From contig CALRHY010000052.1 of NCBI GenBank assembly GCA_943359495.1, forward strand, positions 1 to 5,616: a stretch of DNA of 5,616 nt, given 5' to 3'. Shown one piece after another: positions 1 to 3,057 of the stretch (its first letter is position 1; the number at the start of each line of letters is the position of its first letter). Source of the DNA: Candidatus Uhrbacteria bacterium RIFOXYB12_FULL_58_10. GTDB lineage: Bacteria; Patescibacteriota; Patescibacteriia; 2-12-FULL-57-11. The notes beneath the pieces are model-generated. The model saw nothing but the letters and a program-made list of their open reading frames with translations, was not told the origin of the DNA and did no database searches. The position numbers were made by a program, and so were the translations under genes.

Positions 1-518
1 TTGCGGCATGGGAACGAATCCAGCATTTGCCAAGCATGCGCGGCATGCGCCTGGTCCTGGTCGGCGGAACTGCCTTTTCTGATTCCTACGTCGAAGAGAT
101 TCAAGCCTACGCAGGCAAGCTGGAGCGCGTCCATTTGCTGGGAGTGAAAGAAGGCGATGATCTCGCAGCCCTGTACCAGCACGCGCGCCTTTTCGTCCAC
201 GCCTCTGTCTCCGAAGGTTTGCCGATCGTGGTGCTTGAAGCCATGGTGAACGGAACGCCGGTGCTCGCCTCGGACATTCCGGAACACATGGAATTGGTGG
301 CAGAACATGGCTGGTCGTTTGCCGCAAACAATCCGCAAGCGCTTGGTGACCAAATTCGTTTTGTTCTCAAGAATCGTGCGCAAGCAGAAAACAAAGCCGC
401 CCGCGCTCGCCGCTTCGTGCTCACACGGTACCATTGGGATAACATCGTGAAGGAGACATGCCAGCTCTACGAATCCGTTTCCTACGCACACAAAAAACTT
501 CCAGCGCTCGCGTCATAA
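1..518 (+). CDS. Glycosyltransferase, GT4 family (GT-B fold), C-terminal part; 5' end outside window
   Basis: The frame is open from the left edge (first full codon at 3) to TAA at 516-518, giving 171 residues of a normally 350-400 residue enzyme. This is the nucleotide-sugar-binding C-terminal Rossmann domain. It shows the strand motif RLVLVGG (residues 16-22), then VHLLGVKEGDDLAALYQHA and LFVHASVSEGLPIVVLEAM. The last holds the EX7E signature with E71 and E79, followed by NGTPVLAS, the usual donor-site arrangement of GT4 retaining glycosyltransferases. The role is transfer of a sugar from a nucleotide-sugar donor to an envelope glycan or lipid at the cytoplasmic membrane; donor and acceptor cannot be told from this half. 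TTG at 27 and ATG at 36 are internal codons, because the conserved domain continues upstream. The gene ends in a strong terminator and converges on the minus-strand HTH gene. The family is clear; the substrate is unknown. Confidence 0.94.
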   Translation, partial: AAWERIQHLPSMRGMRLVLVGGTAFSDSYVEEIQAYAGKLERVHLLGVKEGDDLAALYQHARLFVHASVSEGLPIVVLEAMVNGTPVLASDIPEHMELVAEHGWSFAANNPQALGDQIRFVLKNRAQAENKAARARRFVLTRYHWDNIVKETCQLYESVSYAHKKLPALAS

Positions 519-547
519 AAACACTCCCGAAGAAGGGAGTGTTTTTT
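517..547. terminator. Bidirectional intrinsic terminator between convergent genes
   Basis: Perfect 12-bp inverted repeat: 517-528 (AAAAACACTCCC) pairs with 535-546 (GGGAGTGTTTTT) around the six-base loop GAAGAA. A run of six T (542-547) serves the plus strand, and on the minus strand the stem also ends in a U-tract. It overlaps the TAA of the glycosyltransferase (516-518) and reaches the TAA of the minus-strand HTH gene (548-546), so it can end both transcripts. Confidence 0.88.
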
Positions 548-839
548 ATTCCTCCTCTTTTTTATTCTCAAACATCTTCGGATTCGGCGAGTACAGTGTG
601 TTTTTGATTTTCCAGCCATCGACAAATTGGCCGATGCCGCGGGTCTGCATTTTGTTGCGCACTGTTGCCGTCCGTTGGGACCACTTGACCAGGCTTTCAA
701 AGGAAATCTTGTAGCGGTTTTGGACCACGACATACGTCACCTCTTTGGCTTTGATTGCTCGACGGACGGTGAGGGCAGAAACGCCAAAAAGTTTCGCAGC
801 TTCAGAGACAGACAGTCGGATAATGGTTTCTGATGGCAT
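546..839 (-). CDS. Small helix-turn-helix DNA-binding protein (MerR/excisionase-like, HTH_17 type)
   Basis: This 97-residue protein starts at ATG 839-837. A longer reading from TTG at 875 would make the palindrome coding, and neither start has a Shine-Dalgarno, so the ATG is preferred. Residues about 8-53 form a winged helix-turn-helix of the excisionase/MerR-N type: LSVSEAAKLFGVSALTVRRAIK is the HTH, VTYVVVQNRYKISFESLVKW is the wing with the usual basic-aromatic 'RYKI' turn. The tail, residues about 55-97, is basic and then acidic (ends KKEEE), with the segment GIGQFVDGWKIKNTLYSPNP; I do not recognise it. No coiled coil or ligand domain of a full MerR regulator is present. The protein probably binds DNA as a local regulator. 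The perfect palindrome lies 6 bp upstream of the start, which suggests autoregulation. No integrase or phage gene is in view, so a true excisionase role is unsupported. Confidence 0.85.
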   Translation of the reverse strand: MPSETIIRLSVSEAAKLFGVSALTVRRAIKAKEVTYVVVQNRYKISFESLVKWSQRTATVRNKMQTRGIGQFVDGWKIKNTLYSPNPKMFENKKEEE

Positions 840-845
840 AGAGTA

Positions 846-875
846 TTGTTTGTATACACTAGTGTATACAAACAA
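846..875. promoter_or_regulatory. Perfect 30-bp palindrome, probable operator of the HTH gene
   Basis: Each arm is 15 bp (TTGTTTGTATACACT and its exact complement) with no central spacer; the first mismatch is the pair 845/876. It lies 6 bp upstream of the minus-strand ATG at 839 and covers the candidate promoter of that gene. It lacks a T-tract and a loop, so a terminator is unlikely. Binding by the adjacent HTH protein as a symmetric dimer is inference. It also lies in the shared region upstream of the sigma factor and could affect that side too. Confidence 0.72.
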
Positions 876-889
876 GCCAAAAATGGCAA
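851..889 (-). promoter_or_regulatory. Candidate promoter(s) of the HTH gene, overlapped by the palindrome
   Basis: Two minus-strand pairings are possible: TTGGCT (880-875) with TATACA (856-851), spacer 18, or TTGCCA (889-884) with TACACT (866-861), spacer 17. Each has partial sigma70 matches. In both cases the -10 region falls inside the palindrome, and the first would start a transcript only a few bases before the ATG at 839. Choice between them is not possible by eye. Confidence 0.3.
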
Positions 890-945
890 CATGTGGATGT
901 TTGCATTGTATCTTCTATCAGGCGGCATCGAAGAGGGTGCAGGTC

Positions 946-966
946 TTCCCTTTTTTTGGGAAAAGG
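946..966 (+). other. Short hairpin motif TTCCC-N7-GGGAAAAGG, copy 1
   Basis: TTCCC (946-950), seven T, then GGGAA (958-962) form a 5-bp stem with a T7 loop; an alternative pairing is CCTTTT (949-954) with AAAAGG (961-966). The nine-base string GGGAAAAGG (958-966) recurs at 2919-2927, again preceded by TTCCC, upstream of the surface protein gene. On the plus strand it lies just ahead of a -10-like box, so it may be a protein-binding or promoter-associated element. Function unknown. Confidence 0.4.
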
Positions 967-968
967 CC

Positions 969-974
969 TATACT
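969..974 (+). promoter_or_regulatory. Sigma70-like -10 box upstream of the sigma factor operon
   Basis: TATACT matches TATAAT at five of six bases. The position 17 bp upstream holds only TTCCCT (946-951), a poor -35. If used, it would give a leader of about 60 nt before the ATG at 1044, supplying basal transcription beside the ECF-type promoter further down. Weak on its own. Confidence 0.3.
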
Positions 975-1009
975 CAGCCTACTTTGCTCAGACATTCTGC
1001 CCTATCGAC

Positions 1010-1036
1010 TGTAACGTTTGTTCACTTGTTTACGTC
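1010..1036 (+). promoter_or_regulatory. ECF-class promoter (TGTAAC-N17-CGTC), probable autoregulatory promoter
   Basis: TGTAAC at 1010-1015 and CGTC at 1033-1036 are separated by exactly 17 bp. Established ECF promoters carry an AAC-containing -35 and a CGTC/CGWC -10 (the Bacillus SigX, SigM and SigW group). It lies directly before an ECF sigma factor gene, where such promoters usually mediate self-activation. Initiation about 7-8 nt past CGTC would fall at or next to the A of ATG 1044, implying a leaderless mRNA. This fits the absence of a Shine-Dalgarno there. Confidence 0.55.
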
Positions 1037-1043
1037 TTAGTTC

Positions 1044-1595
1044 ATGTCGAACCCATTGTACGAAAAACTGCTTCTGCACCGCATTCGTACAAGCGGGGAT
1101 CCAGAAGCCTTCGGAAAGCTGTACGACCTGTACATTCAGCGGATCTACCGTTTCGTGTACTTTAAGGTCCCATCTACCGAAGAGGCCCAGGATGTCACCT
1201 CCGACACCTTTCTCCGGCTCTGGCAGTTTCTGCAAGCGGGGAATGTGGTCCAGTATATCGGGGCGCTGCTCTACGAAATAGCGCGCAACACGATCATTGA
1301 TCACCAGCGACGACATCGCCCGACCGAAAGTATTGATGAGGAGTTTGCACTGGAGATCCCAGACGCAAGCGGCCTCGCAAAGATTCATCGGTCTGCAGAA
1401 GTCGCCGAAGTGCTGGCCGCAGTTCGTCTCCTCAAAGACGAATACCGGGAAGTGTTGGTCATGCGGTATGTTGACGGATTGAGTGCAAGTGAGATTGGTG
1501 TCTTATTGAAAAAAAGTCCTGGAGCAATTCGCGTGATCTTGCATCGTGCCCTCGAAACAGTCCGGACACTCCTCGAACCTGCAAAAGAGAAATAG
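1044..1595 (+). CDS. RNA polymerase sigma factor, ECF (sigma70) family
   Basis: The product has 183 residues, the normal size for an ECF sigma factor, with only regions 2 and 4. Region 2 spans about 20-90: LYDLYIQRIYRFVYFKV, then AQDVTSDTFLRLW (residues 48-60, the core-RNA-polymerase contact helix), then YIGALLYEIARNTIIDHQRR (71-90, -10 recognition). A variable linker (about 91-118) follows. Region 4 is about 122-178, with LLKDEYREVLVMRYVDGLS and the helix-turn-helix SASEIGVLLKKSPGAIRVIL that reads the -35. The start is ATG 1044; an in-frame TAG lies two codons upstream (1038-1040), so no longer form exists. No Shine-Dalgarno is present. An ECF-type promoter abuts the start, suggesting self-activation. 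The next gene follows after 7 bp and is probably the regulator that holds this sigma factor inactive. Regulon unknown; envelope functions are likely by context. Family assignment is firm. Confidence 0.96.
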   Translation: MSNPLYEKLLLHRIRTSGDPEAFGKLYDLYIQRIYRFVYFKVPSTEEAQDVTSDTFLRLWQFLQAGNVVQYIGALLYEIARNTIIDHQRRHRPTESIDEEFALEIPDASGLAKIHRSAEVAEVLAAVRLLKDEYREVLVMRYVDGLSASEIGVLLKKSPGAIRVILHRALETVRTLLEPAKEK

Positions 1596-1602
1596 TATAC
1601 AT

Positions 1603-2754
1603 ATGAAAAAGCGCGACGTGGTAAAAAATATTGAATTGTTCCGCGACCTGCGTGTCGGAGGCGAACCCTCTGCCACGTGGATTCGTGATACCCGCGCCGT
1701 CCTGCTCGCTCGCGTTGCAGAACAGGGTGTGGTTTCTCGTGCGGCTCAACCAGTTACCATGCGCTCATTGTTGGCCGGAGTCATGTACAACATGCCACGC
1801 TCGTTGCGGACCAGTGCTGTTTTTACTGCCGCGCTCCTTGTCATGTTCACTGGTTGGATTGGCGGCGTTGCTGCGGCGTACAATACCGTGCCTGGTGATA
1901 CGCTGTATCCGTTGAAGCGAGCCAGTGAGCGAGCGCAACTCGCTTTAGCTGGCGATCAGGATGCACGCGCACGTCTCCAAGTAGAGTTTGTCGGCCGCCG
2001 TGTGGATGAAATTACCAAGATTGTCGAAACGCCTGCAGTGAGCGGGGATGGCGACCGTTTGGAAGAAGCAGTCTCGCAATTGCGAAACAACATGCGTGGT
2101 GTCGAAGTCTCGTTGGCAACCCTACGTCAACAATCTCCTGGTGCGGCAGTACGCGTTGCCCAACTTGTCGGGCAAAAGGCGGATGAATACCACGCGGTCC
2201 TTGCCCACGCAAACACCCCGGCACTTGGCAGCGAAAGCGCAGTGCAAGAAGCAAAAAATATTGTGGTGGATGCATCGGTCAAAGCCGTCGCAGTCATCAT
2301 CGAAGAACACACCAGCGGTGTTGGGTCTGTTTCTGAAAAAGAAGTCGCCACGACCGTTGGAGAAAAAATTCAGGCAGTGAGCGACCGTGTCGACTCTCTC
2401 GAAGAAGTGCGAGCTGATGCGATTCCGCATTCTGCCCAAGAGTCGGCGACACAGGCAAAAGTGGCACTTTCGGAAGCAAAGACTTTGGTGGAAAAACAAG
2501 ATCTTTCTGGCGCGTTAGTCAAAGTCATTGAGGGGAAAGAGTTGGTGAAGGCTGCAGAACGGATTACTGTTGCAGCGATTGAAGCATCGAACGCGTTGCC
2601 GTTTGGTATGAGTGCTAGCGGAACGACGGGGATCGTTTCCATCGGCGTCACCAGTTCCTCGTTCCCGACGACCGTTTCGTCGACCACTCCGGCGGTCATT
2701 GAGGATCCTGCACCGGCATCTTCTTCAGTACCGACCTCCGTTATCGCGCCATAA
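1603..2754 (+). CDS. Single-pass membrane protein with DUF5667-like domain; probable anti-sigma/sensor partner
   Basis: The product has 383 residues from ATG 1603, seven bases after the sigma factor stop. A longer reading from 1546 overlaps the sigma gene and begins mid-domain, so it is rejected. Residues 1-65 are cytoplasmic and basic (MKKRDVVKNIELFRDLRV, then ATWIRDTRAVLLARV), suited to binding the sigma factor. One membrane helix lies at about 70-92 (SAVFTAALLVMFTGWIGGVAAAY). Immediately outside, NTVPGDTLYPLKRASERAQL (residues 94-113) matches the opening of DUF5667-type domains, which continue helical to about 200. A helical, coiled-coil-prone stretch (about 255-325) and a Ser/Thr/Pro-rich tail (about 337-383) follow. 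There is no cysteine, so it is not a classical zinc anti-sigma (HXXXCXXC) protein. Known: membrane proteins encoded directly after ECF genes usually inhibit them. Inferred: this one senses envelope state through its outer domain. The weak purine tract AGAGA at 1586-1590 is 12 nt upstream, rather far for a ribosome site. Confidence 0.88.
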   Translation: MKKRDVVKNIELFRDLRVGGEPSATWIRDTRAVLLARVAEQGVVSRAAQPVTMRSLLAGVMYNMPRSLRTSAVFTAALLVMFTGWIGGVAAAYNTVPGDTLYPLKRASERAQLALAGDQDARARLQVEFVGRRVDEITKIVETPAVSGDGDRLEEAVSQLRNNMRGVEVSLATLRQQSPGAAVRVAQLVGQKADEYHAVLAHANTPALGSESAVQEAKNIVVDASVKAVAVIIEEHTSGVGSVSEKEVATTVGEKIQAVSDRVDSLEEVRADAIPHSAQESATQAKVALSEAKTLVEKQDLSGALVKVIEGKELVKAAERITVAAIEASNALPFGMSASGTTGIVSIGVTSSSFPTTVSSTTPAVIEDPAPASSSVPTSVIAP

Positions 2755-2757
2755 AAA

Positions 2758-2803
2758 AGTCTCGGTGTCTCCACCGGACTCCTCTCGCTTAATCGGCGCG
2801 AGA
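2758..2803 (+). terminator. Two successive hairpins after the sigma operon; weak or non-canonical terminator
   Basis: Hairpin 1: AGTC (2758-2761), bulged T, CGGTG (2763-2767), loop TCTC, then CACCG (2772-2776) and GACT (2777-2780), a 9-bp stem three bases after the stop codon. Hairpin 2: TCTCGC (2783-2788) pairs with GCGAGA (2798-2803) around a nine-base loop. Neither is followed by a T-tract, so efficient intrinsic termination is doubtful. They could instead protect the 3' end or allow partial read-through into the surface protein gene. Confidence 0.35.
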
Positions 2804-2902
2804 AGCCCGAGGGGGAAAACTTCCTTCTTGTGGATCGTTGTTAATTCGTGGACGGCTAGAAAGGTCGAGCTTACAACAGTGGGCGTTGTTCCATTCAATT
2901 AT

Positions 2903-2927
2903 CTTTTCCCACTTTTACGGGAAAAGG
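2903..2927 (+). other. Hairpin in the leader of the surface protein gene, containing GGGAAAAGG (copy 2)
   Basis: CTTTTCCC (2903-2910) pairs perfectly with GGGAAAAG (2919-2926) around the loop ACTTTTAC, ending 23 bases before the ATG at 2950. It shares TTCCC and GGGAAAAGG with 946-966 upstream of the sigma operon. The AAGGA inside (2924-2928) resembles a Shine-Dalgarno but is about 21 bases from the ATG, too far for normal use. A stable 5' hairpin before a highly expressed surface protein gene could protect its mRNA; alternatively this is a protein-binding site. The rest of the 195-bp gap shows no convincing promoter. Confidence 0.45.
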
Positions 2928-2949
2928 AACAGCACACAAAAATCTCTTT

Positions 2950-3057
2950 ATGAACGAAGTCATGCGACTCGGTAAAAAAGCATTTACGTGGGGCGTCGTA
3001 GCATCCACAATTGCATGGTCCGTCGGGATCGCGGCATTGCCGCTCTCGGCCTCCGCG
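2950..3057 (+). other. Sec-type signal peptide of the surface protein
   Basis: Residues 1-36: short charged n-region ending GKK (8-10), hydrophobic core AFTWGVVASTIAWSVGIAAL (11-30), then PLSASA with small residues at -3 and -1, giving probable signal peptidase I cleavage after A36 (ASA|LSL). There is no lipobox cysteine, so it is not a lipoprotein. Confidence 0.82.

Noticed and set aside
846..1040. Plus-strand ORF of 64 codons in the divergent region
   Set aside because: It begins with a TTG inside the palindrome, overlaps the promoters of the sigma operon, and has no domain or ribosome site.
840..1043. Mobile element or attachment site suggested by an excisionase-like HTH and a palindrome
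   Set aside because: No integrase, transposase, terminal repeats, target duplication or tRNA gene is visible; a local regulator explains the data better.
1595..1601. GTATACA just before the DUF5667 gene resembles the core of the palindrome half-site
   Set aside because: Seven bases only, no symmetric partner of similar length; expected by chance in a window of this size.
1546..1602. Upstream extension of the DUF5667 protein into the sigma gene
   Set aside because: The added 19 residues are out-of-frame sigma coding sequence and look unrelated; ATG 1603 gives a typical MKKR start.
2818..2839. Possible ECF promoter upstream of the surface protein gene (GAAAAC ... CGTT)
   Set aside because: The spacing from AAC to CGTT is 15 instead of 17 and both boxes are imperfect, so it does not support ECF control of this gene.
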